Source: Nannocystis sp. (GTDB taxonomy: Bacteria; Myxococcota_A; Polyangia; Nannocystales; Nannocystaceae). From it: a stretch of DNA of 64,000 nt. The stretch lies in assembly GCA_016712315.1 (NCBI GenBank), contig JADJRG010000029.1, forward strand, positions 434,001 to 498,000, given 5' to 3'. This document shows positions 35,738-43,650 of the stretch, piece by piece (position 1 is the first letter of the stretch; every line of letters begins with the position of its first letter). The notes under the pieces were generated by a model that had not been told where the DNA came from, did not search any database, and saw only the letters and a program-made list of their open reading frames with translations. Made by a program: the position numbers and the translations under genes.

Positions 35738-36969
35738 GGCCATGGCAAGGTGACGACGGCGTAGGGCGCGAGGCCGGTGGCGAGAGGGGCTTGGTCAAGC
35801 GGAGTCGGGGGATCGTGGCGCAGATCAAAGGCGCGCATGCCGGCGTGGCCGAGGCTGCGATCGCCGATCCAGAGGGTTTGATCGATGATCTCGAGCGCTT
35901 GCTCGGTGGTTTGAAAGCCGCCGAGTAGGCGCTTCGGGGGCCCGCCCGTCAGCTCGACGCGGAGGAGCTCGACCTCGGTGAAATCGGCGGTGTAGGCGGC
36001 GAGGTAGGCAGAGCCGCGGAGATCGAGGGCGAAGGCCTGCGGTTGCAGGTAGGAGGTGATGCCCAGCGGGGCGAGCTCTTCGGGCGACAGGATCCAGGAG
36101 GACTGGCCGGCGCGGAGGTCGAGGCGCTCGAGGCCTTCGCTGAGGACGATGAGGGTGTGCCCCTCGGGATCTTCGGGGTCGAGGCGCCACTGGCGGGCGA
36201 AGCGGCCTTGGAGCTCGATCGGCTGGATCCCAGGGGCGCCAGGGTCGCGGTCGTAGGGGCGGCCGCTCGCTCGATCGATCGCGACGACGACGTCGTGATC
36301 GTAGCGCGGGCGGTAGCCGTCGCGGCTGTCGAGGCGCTGGAGGGCGATGAAGAGGGCGTCACCGCAGACGAGCGCGAGGCCGGCCTCGGGGCTGCCGTCA
36401 GGATCACTGAGGCCGCGGAGATCGAGGGCGCCGGTGAGCCGCGGGGCGCGGGGATCGCTGAGGTCGTAGACCTGCACGGCGGCGCTGGCGAAGAGGGTGA
36501 CGTACGCGAGCCCGTCGGGGGCGAAGGCGATCGACTGCGGGTTGGCGCTGCTGGCGTCGTCGACCTCGATCGCGCGCTGAGCGACGGTGCGCCAGCCGTC
36601 GCCGGGATCGATGACGTCGAGGCTGTCGATCATGTAGCGGTGCAGGAGGTACAGGAGGCCGTCATGGGCGAAGGGTTTGGCGTCGGTGCTGCCGAGGGCG
36701 ACGTCGGGGTGGATGACGCCGTCGTTGAGATCGACGACGCTGACGGCGCCGGTGCTGAAGTCGGTGGTGGTGACGGCGAGGTAGCGAGGCGCGGCGGCGG
36801 CGGCGCCCTCACATGGGGCGCTGAGCGCGGGGTGTCCGGTGATGGGCGGGGGGCCGAGCTCGGTCGGATCTCGATCGTCGCCGGGCGGCGCGAGCGGCTC
36901 GCAGGCGGCGAAAGCGGCCGCGAGCGCGAGCGCCCGATGGTTCACCTTACAACTGAACTGAAGGGACAT
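35734..36969 (-). CDS. Predicted beta-propeller lipoprotein in the cobalamin operon, copy 2
   Basis: The 411-residue protein has a signal ending in a lipobox (LALAAAFAACEPLAP) and then repeated YncE/YVTN-like strand units: YLAVTTTDFSTGAVSVVDLN, LAYVTLFASAAVQVYDLSD, TLIVLSEGLERLDLRA, GSAYLAAYTADFTEVELLRV and LWIGDRSLGHAGMRAFDLR. This pattern suggests a multi-bladed beta-propeller. It is clearly paralogous to copy 1 just upstream, including the ends APLATGLAPYAVVTLPWP and APLATGLPPYTFIPIP. Position between the TonB receptor and the ABC transporter under a B12 riboswitch suggests a corrinoid-binding accessory, comparable to BtuG of Bacteroides. That role is inferred. Confidence 0.72.
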   Translation of the reverse strand: MSLQFSCKVNHRALALAAAFAACEPLAPPGDDRDPTELGPPPITGHPALSAPCEGAAAAAPRYLAVTTTDFSTGAVSVVDLNDGVIHPDVALGSTDAKPFAHDGLLYLLHRYMIDSLDVIDPGDGWRTVAQRAIEVDDASSANPQSIAFAPDGLAYVTLFASAAVQVYDLSDPRAPRLTGALDLRGLSDPDGSPEAGLALVCGDALFIALQRLDSRDGYRPRYDHDVVVAIDRASGRPYDRDPGAPGIQPIELQGRFARQWRLDPEDPEGHTLIVLSEGLERLDLRAGQSSWILSPEELAPLGITSYLQPQAFALDLRGSAYLAAYTADFTEVELLRVELTGGPPKRLLGGFQTTEQALEIIDQTLWIGDRSLGHAGMRAFDLRHDPPTPLDQAPLATGLAPYAVVTLPWP

Positions 36970-36989
36970 GTCTGAAGGTGCTTGTTCGG

Positions 36990-38195
36990 CTACGGGATGG
37001 GGATGAAGGTGTAGGGCGGGAGGCCGGTGGCGAGCGGCGCCTGCGTGAGCTCGGCGGTGGTCGCGGAGGTGAGATCAAAGATCCGCACGCCCGCGCTCCC
37101 CGGGGTGGTGTCGCCGACCCAGAGGGCGTCACCGACGCGCTCAAGGACCTTCTCGGAGGTGGCGATGCCGCTGATGATCTTCTGCGGCGCGGCGTCGCTG
37201 TCGAGGGTGATCTGCCAGATCGCGGCGCCCGGGTAGTCGCCGTCGGCGGCGGCGAGGTAGGCGATCTGGCCGGCGGCGTCCAAGGTGAAGGCTTGCGCGG
37301 CGAAGCCGGTGAGGCCGACGGCGGCGAGGCGATCCTGGTCGATCGCCCAGGTGCGGGCAGCGGTGGGCAGGTGGACGCGCTCGAGGCCGGCGGTGAGGAC
37401 CAGTAGGGTGTGGCCGCTGGGATCGCGGGGATCGACGCGGATCTGGCGGGGGAAGGCGCCACCGAGCTGGATGCCCTGAGGGCCAGGTGTCTGGGGATCG
37501 AGGTCGACGACCTGTTCACTGTCACGATCGAGGACGACGAGGTAGCTGTGATCGACGGGGGCGAAGTCGACGAGGCGCTGGACGCCGACGATGAGGTGGG
37601 ATCCGCAGGCGATCGCGACGCCGGCCTCGGGGTTGCCGTCGGCGTCGGCGAAGGGGCTGAGATCGATGGCGCCGATCTTCTCTGGGGTGGAGCCGGCGAG
37701 GTCGAAGACCTGGAGCTCGGGGGCGCCGAAGAGGGTGAGATAGCCGCGGCCGTCGTCCGCGACGGCGAGCGCCTGCGGGTTGGGCTCGGCGACGCTAGCG
37801 GCGCTGACGTCGACGCCGCCGAGGAGCTGCCAGGAGGCGCCGTCGATGGCGTCGATGCGGTTGTAGCCGTAGCGATGGACGAGGTAGAGCTTGCCGTCGT
37901 ACCAGGCGCCGACGGTGTCGGTGGTGGCCGCGGCGACGTCGGCGCTGATCGTGCGAGCGGCGACGTCGGCGACGCTGAGGCCGCCGTCGGCGAAGTCGGT
38001 GGTGATGACGGCGATCCGCGCGGGATCGACGAGCGGGCCGCGGCAGGGGCCTTCGAGGTCGATCAGGTCGGTCTCAGCGCCTGTGGTCGCGGTGTCGGTG
38101 TCGGTGTCGGTGTCCGCGCCGCCGCCGCCGCTGCAGGCCGCGGCGAGGGAGATGGAGAGGGAGAGGGAGAGGCGAGGGGGCGTCGTGGTGGCCAT
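36990..38195 (-). CDS. Predicted beta-propeller lipoprotein in the cobalamin operon, copy 1
   Basis: The 401-residue protein has the lipobox SISLAAACSGGGG followed by a short linker of four Asp-Thr pairs. The rest shows blade-like units: RIAVITTDFADGGLSVADVA, RGYLTLFGAPELQVFDLAG, YLVVLDRDSEQVVDLDP, TLLVLTAGLERVHLP, and WVGDTTPGSAGVRIFDLT. It aligns along its length with copy 2. The ATG at 38195 begins the signal peptide; an upstream ORF start at 38243 adds a stretch without function. The gene follows the TonB-dependent receptor by 65 bases and precedes copy 2 by 20 bases. Confidence 0.72.
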   Translation of the reverse strand: MATTTPPRLSLSLSISLAAACSGGGGADTDTDTDTATTGAETDLIDLEGPCRGPLVDPARIAVITTDFADGGLSVADVAARTISADVAAATTDTVGAWYDGKLYLVHRYGYNRIDAIDGASWQLLGGVDVSAASVAEPNPQALAVADDGRGYLTLFGAPELQVFDLAGSTPEKIGAIDLSPFADADGNPEAGVAIACGSHLIVGVQRLVDFAPVDHSYLVVLDRDSEQVVDLDPQTPGPQGIQLGGAFPRQIRVDPRDPSGHTLLVLTAGLERVHLPTAARTWAIDQDRLAAVGLTGFAAQAFTLDAAGQIAYLAAADGDYPGAAIWQITLDSDAAPQKIISGIATSEKVLERVGDALWVGDTTPGSAGVRIFDLTSATTAELTQAPLATGLPPYTFIPIP

Positions 38196-38260
38196 GCGAT
38201 AGCTTCCGAGGGGTTTTGTCCGTTTAGACAGGTCTTTATGCACAGGCTTCTTCGGACAGC

Positions 38261-40387
38261 TCAGTGGGGCTGCTTGGAGAGGCGGTCGATGTCGACGCGG
38301 AGGCTGACCCAGAGGCTGCGGCCGGGCAGGGGGTAGCCGATGAAGTCGGTGATCGGGACCGGCAAGGGGCGGAGTCCGGCGATCGGCGGGCGCCAGCGGG
38401 TTATCCGGGCGTCAAAGAGGTTGCGCAGCTCGGCGACGAGGTGGAGGCGATCCGCGACGTGGAGCTCGGCGCCGAGGCCGTGCAAGGTGCGCGGCGGCAG
38501 GCCGTAGCGCTCGCTCGGATCGAGGAAGGTGCCGGCGACGTGCTCGACGCTGTAAAAGATCCGGGGCTCGAGGGGGCCGTGGCGGGTTGCGATCCGCCGG
38601 CCGAGTGCGGCGCGGGCGAAGAGCTCGTGCAAGGGTCGGCCTGGGAGCCGCTTGCCGCTGGCCGACTGCTCGGGTGTGTCGTTGGTGGTGGCGAGCAAGG
38701 TGTAGTTGCCCTCGAGGGTGAGCGCGCGCCGCCAGAGATCGAGGTAGAGGCCGCTCTCGAGGCCGCGCAGGCGGGCGCTGGCGATGTTCTGCGGCTGGAG
38801 GACGGGGCCGGTCTGGATCCACTGGATGAGGTCGTGAGCGCGGGTCGCGAAGCCGGCGGCGTGGGCCTGCACGGCGACGTAGCCGCGGGTGAGGTCGACG
38901 ACGAAGCCGCCGTCGACCGCGTCTCCGCGCTCGGGCCGGAGGCCCTCGTTGCCGATGATGTAGCCGCGGTCGCCGAAGAGCTCGATCAGCGTCGGCGCGC
39001 GGAAGTAGCGGCCGACGCTGGCGCGGAGATCGAGGCCTCGCCAGAGGCGGAGGCGGCCGGCGAGGCGCGGGGAGAGGCCGGCGCGCAGCTCGTCGCGGCC
39101 TCGATCATCGTGCTCGCCCGCGCCCGCGGGGGCGGCGAAGCGGCTATGGATAGCGTCGCCGCGGAGGGTTCCGGCGAGCAGGAGGCGATCACCGAGGCGC
39201 TGCTCGAGCTGGAGGCCGGCGGCGACGGCTTGGCGGCGACGTCGGGCGTCGCCGGTGGCGCCGGTGGCGGCGGAGGTGCGCTCGTCGACGTCGACGGACT
39301 CGGCGCGCAGCTCGCTGAGGAGGTTGAGGGTAGCGCCTGTCCAAAGAGGCAGGTTGATGCGGGGCGAGAGGTAGGCGTCGAGGGCGAGGAGGCGCTCGTC
39401 GTCGCGGCCGAGGCCGAGTTCGCCGCGGGGATCGTCGTAGCGGCGGCGCTCGGCGCCGAGGCCGGCGACCCACTCGAAGCGGCCGCTGGCGTGGCTGAGG
39501 TTGGCGAAGGTGCGGGCGAGCAGGGTGCTGAGGGCGGTCTCGTCTGATTGAGCGGTGGCGGGGCCTGGGACGCCTTGGGCCTTCCACAAGACGAGCTGAG
39601 TCGCGCCGTAGCGCCAACGCTGGCTCCGGCCGTGGGCGCTGATTTGAGCGAGGAGGCGGTCGTAGTGGTTGTTGCGGCGGCGGACCGTGCGATCGTCTTC
39701 GGGGTCTTGGAGGGTGCCGCGGGTGTCGTAGAAGGGGAAGTCGCCGGTGGCGCCCGCGTAGCCGACGCGAGCGTCGAGGCAGAGGCGACCGAGGCGGCGC
39801 TGGTAGGCGAGGCGGGCCTCGCGGGCGGCGTACGAGCCGATGCCCGCGATCGCGCGGAGCTCTGGGCTGCGGCAGCGGCGGGCGCTGCGGAGGTGGATCG
39901 CGCCGCCTATCGAGGCGCCGAGGGCGAGCGGCAGGTGGCCTCGGTGGATCTCGACGGTCTCGAGGCCGTCGAGCGGGAGATCCGCGGGGCTGAGGAGGCC
40001 CGCGAGGCCGCTGCCGAGGGGGACGCCGTCGAGGTAGAGGCCGACTTGTTGGGCGGTGGAGCCGCGGATCGAGACGGCAGAGTATTGACCGAGGCCGCCG
40101 ATGGTGCGGACGGAGACGCCGGCGCTGCGACCGAGCAGCTCAGGTAGGGCGTCGGCCGGGCGCGCGCCGCTGTCGATGTCGACGTCGATCGCGGTGACGA
40201 AGCCGGGCTCGCGCTCGTCAGCGAGCCGCTGCGCGTCGCGGGCGCTGCGACGCCCGGTCCGTACGACCGTGCGGTACCCGGCGGACGACGAGGTGTCTGC
40301 CGCGTCGGCAGGCTCGCTGGGAGAAGGGGGCGCCGGGGGCGCGAGGGTGGCGGAGAGTAAATAGAGAGGGAAGGCGGCGTGTGCGAT
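38261..40387 (-). CDS. TonB-dependent outer-membrane receptor, BtuB-like, with no canonical start codon
   Basis: Translated in one frame, the protein has a hydrophobic export segment (AAFPLYLLSATLAPPAPPS), a linker with YRTVVRTGRRS, and the plug domain: VTAIDVDIDSGARPADALPE, LLGRSAGVSVRTIGGLGQYS, AVSIRGSTAQQVGLYLDGVP and LETVEIHRGHLPLALGASIG. A 22-strand-type barrel follows, ending FIGYPLPGRSLWVSLRVDI. This is the architecture of BtuB. No ATG, GTG or TTG exists in frame between the upstream TGA (40406-40408) and residue L of VLWKAQG (39589). The ATC at 40385-40387, 10 bases after GGGAG, is the best candidate start; a frameshift is the alternative. The cobalamin riboswitch lies directly upstream, so the ligand is probably a corrinoid. 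Confidence 0.85.
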   Translation of the reverse strand: MAHAAFPLYLLSATLAPPAPPSPSEPADAADTSSSAGYRTVVRTGRRSARDAQRLADEREPGFVTAIDVDIDSGARPADALPELLGRSAGVSVRTIGGLGQYSAVSIRGSTAQQVGLYLDGVPLGSGLAGLLSPADLPLDGLETVEIHRGHLPLALGASIGGAIHLRSARRCRSPELRAIAGIGSYAAREARLAYQRRLGRLCLDARVGYAGATGDFPFYDTRGTLQDPEDDRTVRRRNNHYDRLLAQISAHGRSQRWRYGATQLVLWKAQGVPGPATAQSDETALSTLLARTFANLSHASGRFEWVAGLGAERRRYDDPRGELGLGRDDERLLALDAYLSPRINLPLWTGATLNLLSELRAESVDVDERTSAATGATGDARRRRQAVAAGLQLEQRLGDRLLLAGTLRGDAIHSRFAAPAGAGEHDDRGRDELRAGLSPRLAGRLRLWRGLDLRASVGRYFRAPTLIELFGDRGYIIGNEGLRPERGDAVDGGFVVDLTRGYVAVQAHAAGFATRAHDLIQWIQTGPVLQPQNIASARLRGLESGLYLDLWRRALTLEGNYTLLATTNDTPEQSASGKRLPGRPLHELFARAALGRRIATRHGPLEPRIFYSVEHVAGTFLDPSERYGLPPRTLHGLGAELHVADRLHLVAELRNLFDARITRWRPPIAGLRPLPVPITDFIGYPLPGRSLWVSLRVDIDRLSKQPH

Positions 40388-40397
40388 GGCGAGTTGA

Positions 40398-40423
40398 CTC
40401 CCGTCTCACCGAGAACGCGGGAG
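40398..40423 (-). promoter_or_regulatory. Predicted Shine-Dalgarno-sequestering hairpin of the cobalamin riboswitch
   Basis: On the minus strand CTCCCG (40423-40418) pairs with CGGGAG (40403-40398). An inner TCTC/GAGA pair (40414-40411 with 40407-40404) and a 3-base loop complete the hairpin. The 3' arm contains the GGGAG that is the likely ribosome-binding site of the BtuB-like gene. This fits control of translation initiation by the riboswitch. Confidence 0.6.
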
Positions 40424-40458
40424 ATGGGGCCCACACACGAAGTCTTGGGCTCCCGGTC

Positions 40459-40508
40459 CGAGCTCCCGCGGACCCCGACAGCGGTGACGCCATCGGTGTG
40501 GGAGCTCG
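40459..40508 (-). promoter_or_regulatory. Alternative-pairing element of the riboswitch expression platform
   Basis: GGGAGCTCG at 40500-40508 (+ strand) and CGAGCTCCC at 40459-40467 are perfect 9-base complements, so the 3' strand of aptamer stem P1 can pair downstream instead. This downstream partner also overlaps a GGTCCG/CGGACC hairpin (40455-40460 with 40469-40474). Competing pairings of this kind are the usual switch mechanism. Confidence 0.55.
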
Positions 40509-40672
40509 CGGCAGGTCTCCTGACTCTCGGGTCATCCTCGGTCTGCGCCTTCCCAGGTCTCCCCAGTGGCTTCATGCAGACTTCGTCGCCGATCACAGTG
40601 GCGGGAGCCGCGTCGGATTCGCACCGACTTCCCTGTTGCCCCGAGCGTCCTGGACGCTCGCGACCGCGAGCT
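40503..40672 (-). ncRNA. Cobalamin riboswitch aptamer
   Basis: Read on the minus strand, the element has stem P1 (AGCTCGCGG at 40672-40664 with CCGCGAGCT at 40511-40503). It also has a GAGCGTCC/GGACGCTC hairpin, GTCGGTGCGAATCCGAC (40628-40612), the conserved CTCCCGCCACTGTG region (about 40608-40594), and the B12 box GAGTCAGGAGACCTGCC (40526-40510). This is the class I AdoCbl riboswitch core. Bound cobalamin should repress the downstream uptake operon. Confidence 0.96.
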
Positions 40673-40691
40673 GGAACAAGTTGTAACAACG

Positions 40692-40721
40692 CTTATCAGG
40701 CCGCTCGTGGGCGAGTGTCAA
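40692..40721 (-). promoter_or_regulatory. Candidate sigma-70-type promoter of the cobalamin operon
   Basis: On the minus strand a perfect TTGACA -35 (40721-40716) is followed after 17 bases by TGATAA, or after 18 by GATAAG (40697-40692), a weak -10. Transcription would start just before the riboswitch aptamer. Confidence 0.5.
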
Positions 40722-40734
40722 CGCGATCGTTGAC
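40717..40734. promoter_or_regulatory. 7-bp inverted repeat over the -35 element
   Basis: GTCAACG (40717-40723) and CGTTGAC (40728-40734) form an inverted repeat with a 4-base spacer, overlapping the candidate -35 box. It lies between the cobalamin operon and the divergent metalloprotease-like gene and may be an operator shared by both. No regulator is identified. Confidence 0.35.
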
Positions 40735-40816
40735 TGTTAACGCACGCAAAACCAGCGCACGAGAATCGACCAAACTTTACATTGATTTCTCAAGCTAGAT
40801 ATCTAACTTTCCCACC

Positions 40817-42427
40817 ATGCGGCTCAAAACGCTTCTTCCTCTCTCCGTGGTTTGTTCGCTTCTCGCCTGCGGTGACAAAGAGAACGACGCGGTCGGCGAG
40901 AGCGATGGGGCGACGGGGACGACAGGCGCGACTGGCGACGACAGCGATTCGACGGCGGCCGGAGCGCCCTTTGAGCCGTACGAGGCGCGAGGGATCACGA
41001 TCGTTCGGGTAGAGGCGAACCCTGGCGTCGCGGTGCCGATCGGGCTCGATGGTGGGGCAGTCGGCGGTGAGGGGCGTAACGCTTATATCCCGCCGCGTCG
41101 TGACACGTTGATCCGCGCCTTCGTGGAGGTCGAGCAGGGGTGGGCGCCGCGGCCGATCGAGGGGCGCTTGACCCTGACGCTGCCGGACGGGCGCGAGGAG
41201 GTGCTGTCCGGGATCTTTGAGATCGGCGGCGCGACGGCGGCGGCGCAGATCGGATCGGGGCCGTACTTCGGGGTGGACGCGGAGTGGATGGCGCCTGGCC
41301 TCAAGTACAGCTTGTCGCTGTGGGAGACGGTCGAGGGCTACCGTGAGGCGCCGATGATCGCGCCGCGGCTGCCGGCGGACGGCTCGAGCGCGCCGGTCGG
41401 GGTCGAGGACGCGTACCTCAATATGGCTGTGGTGCTGGTGCCGATCGCGTACTCGTACGGCTCGTGCGAGGCGACGGTCGACGGCGAGGCGCTGCGGCGG
41501 CCCTTCGGCGACGCGCTGTTCCAACAGAACCCGCTGGAGTCGCTGGATCTGACGATCCACGCGCCCTACCCGGTGACGTACGACATGGGGACGTACAGCG
41601 GGATCAACAAGCTGGTGAACGAGATGAGCCAGCTCCGGGCGGAGGAGGGCGCCGCGCCGCATGTCTACTACTACGGGGTGTTCGACAACTGCGGGCGCTG
41701 CATCGGCTCAGGTGACGGGCCTAGCGGGGGCTGTATCGCCGGTCTGGCTGCGAGCATCACCGGCGAGGAGAAGTCGAACGCGTGGGCGCGGGCGGCGGCC
41801 GGGCAGCTCAGCGACGGCGCGGCGCAGACGTTCGTCCACGAGGTCGGCCACACGCAGGGACGGCAGCACGTGTACTGCGCGGGCGCCGGCGTGCAGTCGC
41901 AGGGCAACGATCCGACGTACCCGTACCCGGACGGGCGGATCAACGTGTGGGGCTTTGGTGTGCGAGATCTCGGGCTGCGCCACCCGACGGTGAACTCGGA
42001 TTACATGTCCTACTGCGGTAACGCGTGGGCCTCCGACTGGCAGTGGAACAAGACGTACACGCGGATCAAGACGCTTAGCGGCTGGGAGCTCGAGGGCGGT
42101 GAGGCGCCCGCGGGCGACGGCCTCCTGATCGGGGCGCTCGCGCCGGATGGCTCGCAGGAGTGGTGGACGGCGCCGGGGACGCTGGCCGCGACGGAGCCGC
42201 GCTCGGCGACCCACAGCCTGCGCTTCGAGGCGGCTGGGGAGGTGATCGAGGAGGCGGCGCAGATCAGCGTGCGGCCGGACTACCCGACGTTGATGGTGGT
42301 GGCGCCGCTGCCAGCGGAGTTCGACGCGACGCGGCGGATCGAATTGCTCGCTCCCGAAGGCGCGCGAGAGATCGTGATCGCGCCGACGAAGCTGTTGCAC
42401 CGCGGGGATCGTGTTCGCGGGCGCTAG
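40817..42427 (+). CDS. Metzincin-type zinc metalloprotease lipoprotein
   Basis: The 536-residue protein has a signal and lipobox (LPLSVVCSLLACGDKE) and a Ser/Thr/Gly/Asp linker to about residue 50. The extended zinc motif HEVGHTQGRQH is at residue 341, giving three His ligands as in HExxHxxGxxH. A possible Met-turn DYMSYCG follows at about 395. The N-terminal 300 residues are beta-rich and hold paired Cys (DNCGRCIGSG). The combination resembles M66/M6-like secreted metzincins, but no family is certain. It is predicted to be exported and lipid-anchored. It is divergent from the cobalamin operon; the shared upstream region is 430 bases and is mostly riboswitch. Confidence 0.8.
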   Translation: MRLKTLLPLSVVCSLLACGDKENDAVGESDGATGTTGATGDDSDSTAAGAPFEPYEARGITIVRVEANPGVAVPIGLDGGAVGGEGRNAYIPPRRDTLIRAFVEVEQGWAPRPIEGRLTLTLPDGREEVLSGIFEIGGATAAAQIGSGPYFGVDAEWMAPGLKYSLSLWETVEGYREAPMIAPRLPADGSSAPVGVEDAYLNMAVVLVPIAYSYGSCEATVDGEALRRPFGDALFQQNPLESLDLTIHAPYPVTYDMGTYSGINKLVNEMSQLRAEEGAAPHVYYYGVFDNCGRCIGSGDGPSGGCIAGLAASITGEEKSNAWARAAAGQLSDGAAQTFVHEVGHTQGRQHVYCAGAGVQSQGNDPTYPYPDGRINVWGFGVRDLGLRHPTVNSDYMSYCGNAWASDWQWNKTYTRIKTLSGWELEGGEAPAGDGLLIGALAPDGSQEWWTAPGTLAATEPRSATHSLRFEAAGEVIEEAAQISVRPDYPTLMVVAPLPAEFDATRRIELLAPEGAREIVIAPTKLLHRGDRVRGR

Positions 42428-42600
42428 ACGCTGTCGCGGCTCGGCATCCATCGTGGCGCGATCGACGGCGAAGACGGCTGGGCTGGGGACGCGCGCGCGC
42501 GTCGGCCAGGTGGCCGCCTGCGTCGCTCCGTGGATGGGCGAAGCTCTCAGGTAGTCAGCGCCTTCGACTTCGGATAGCCTGGGGCCACTGGAGAGAAGTC

Positions 42601-43032
42601 ATGCTTGAGTTTCCGATCGCAGAGCTCATCACCCCCGAAGAGCAGGTCGCCGTCGCGCGCGCGGTGGCGATCATGGCCTCCCGCGACGAGCAGGTCTCAG
42701 ACAGCGAGCGCCACTTCGTCGAGGATCTCATGGGGCAGATGATGCTCCTCCCGGAGGAGCGCGATCTCGTGCGTCGTGAGTTCACCCACCCGGGGGACCT
42801 GGTCGGCGTCGCGCGTGGAGTGAAGCACCGTGAGGCGCGGATCTTCCTCTTCTATAACGCGGTGCGAGCTGCCCTCGCGGACAGCCGAATGGCCGACAGC
42901 GAGATGGCCGCGCTGCTCTCGCTCGCCGACGCGTTCCGCTTCAGCCAAGAGCACGCACGCGGCTTCATCCAGTGGATCGCCGACAGCATCGAGCTCCGCG
43001 AGCGCGGCCAGCAGCTCTTGGTCGAGATGTAG
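42601..43032 (+). CDS. TerB-like (tellurite-resistance-protein-fold) protein
   Basis: This 143-residue all-helical protein reads like the TerB/DjlA N-terminal fold: EEQVAVARAVAIMASRDEQV with acidic residues after it (SDSERHFVEDL), and a repeated ADSRMADSEMAALLSLADAF. TerB folds have conserved Asp/Glu that may bind metal. The ATG at 42601 has a good GGAGAG upstream; a longer frame runs into the gap and is unlikely. Function is unknown, and the TerB name does not imply tellurite resistance. Confidence 0.65.
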   Translation: MLEFPIAELITPEEQVAVARAVAIMASRDEQVSDSERHFVEDLMGQMMLLPEERDLVRREFTHPGDLVGVARGVKHREARIFLFYNAVRAALADSRMADSEMAALLSLADAFRFSQEHARGFIQWIADSIELRERGQQLLVEM

Positions 43033-43086
43033 AGCCGCGTAGGCTCTTGCGCCGCTGCGCGCGAGCCTCCATACTCCGCGCTCCGT

Positions 43087-43650
43087 ATGGCGCGCGTTAC
43101 CGTCGAAGACTGCCTCGAAAAGATCCCCAACCGCTTCGCTCTGACGATCCTGGCCTCGCGCCGGGCCCGGATGCTCCTCGAGGGGCGAGGCAAGGCGACG
43201 GTCGACTGCGAGAACAAGGACGCAGTCACCGCGCTCCGTGAGATCAGCGCCTCGCATGTGCGCTTCACGGAGGACGTCGATACGACCATGCACGAGTTCA
43301 TCGACGAGCAGCGCCAAAAGCTGCGCGCCTCCTCCTCGGAGGGCTCGTACCTCGACGCTGCCGCCTTCGGCTTGATGGACGCCGAAGAGGGCGAAGAGCC
43401 CGGCGCAGAGATTGAGGAGTTGACCGCTGATCTCGAGCGCCTCGTGGTCAAGCCGAAGAAGGAGAAGGCCGAGGACGACGACGACGAGGTGGAGGCCGAG
43501 GAAGAGGTCGCTCCCGTCGAAGACGAGGCTGAGGAAGAGGTCGCAGCGATCGACGACGAGAGCATCGGCGACATCGACGCCGACATCGCCGACGATGATC
43601 TCGGCGAGATCGGCACCGAAGAGGTCGAGGAAGAGCCCGAAGAGGACTAG
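43087..43650 (+). CDS. rpoZ: RNA polymerase omega subunit with a long acidic C-terminal extension
   Basis: The N-terminal 80 residues are a clear omega subunit: MARVTVEDCLEKIPNRFALT, LASRRARMLLEG and NKDAVTALREISA. Omega binds the beta-prime subunit and helps assemble RNA polymerase. The protein continues to 187 residues with a tail made largely of Glu, Asp, Ala and Val (EDDDDEVEAEEEVAP and similar). Omega is usually about 70-110 residues, so the tail roughly doubles it. The following small gene begins at the base after the stop. Confidence 0.92.
   Translation: MARVTVEDCLEKIPNRFALTILASRRARMLLEGRGKATVDCENKDAVTALREISASHVRFTEDVDTTMHEFIDEQRQKLRASSSEGSYLDAAAFGLMDAEEGEEPGAEIEELTADLERLVVKPKKEKAEDDDDEVEAEEEVAPVEDEAEEEVAAIDDESIGDIDADIADDDLGEIGTEEVEEEPEED

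Noticed and set aside
39907..40689. 260-residue minus-strand frame covering the riboswitch and the receptor plug
   Set aside because: It is a different frame from the plug and runs through the riboswitch; there is no protein feature. The correct plug frame is the one joined to 38261.
42440..42600. Long coding frame upstream of the TerB-like gene
   Set aside because: The ATG at 42601 has a GGAGAG ribosome-binding site and starts the helical domain. The upstream part has no features.
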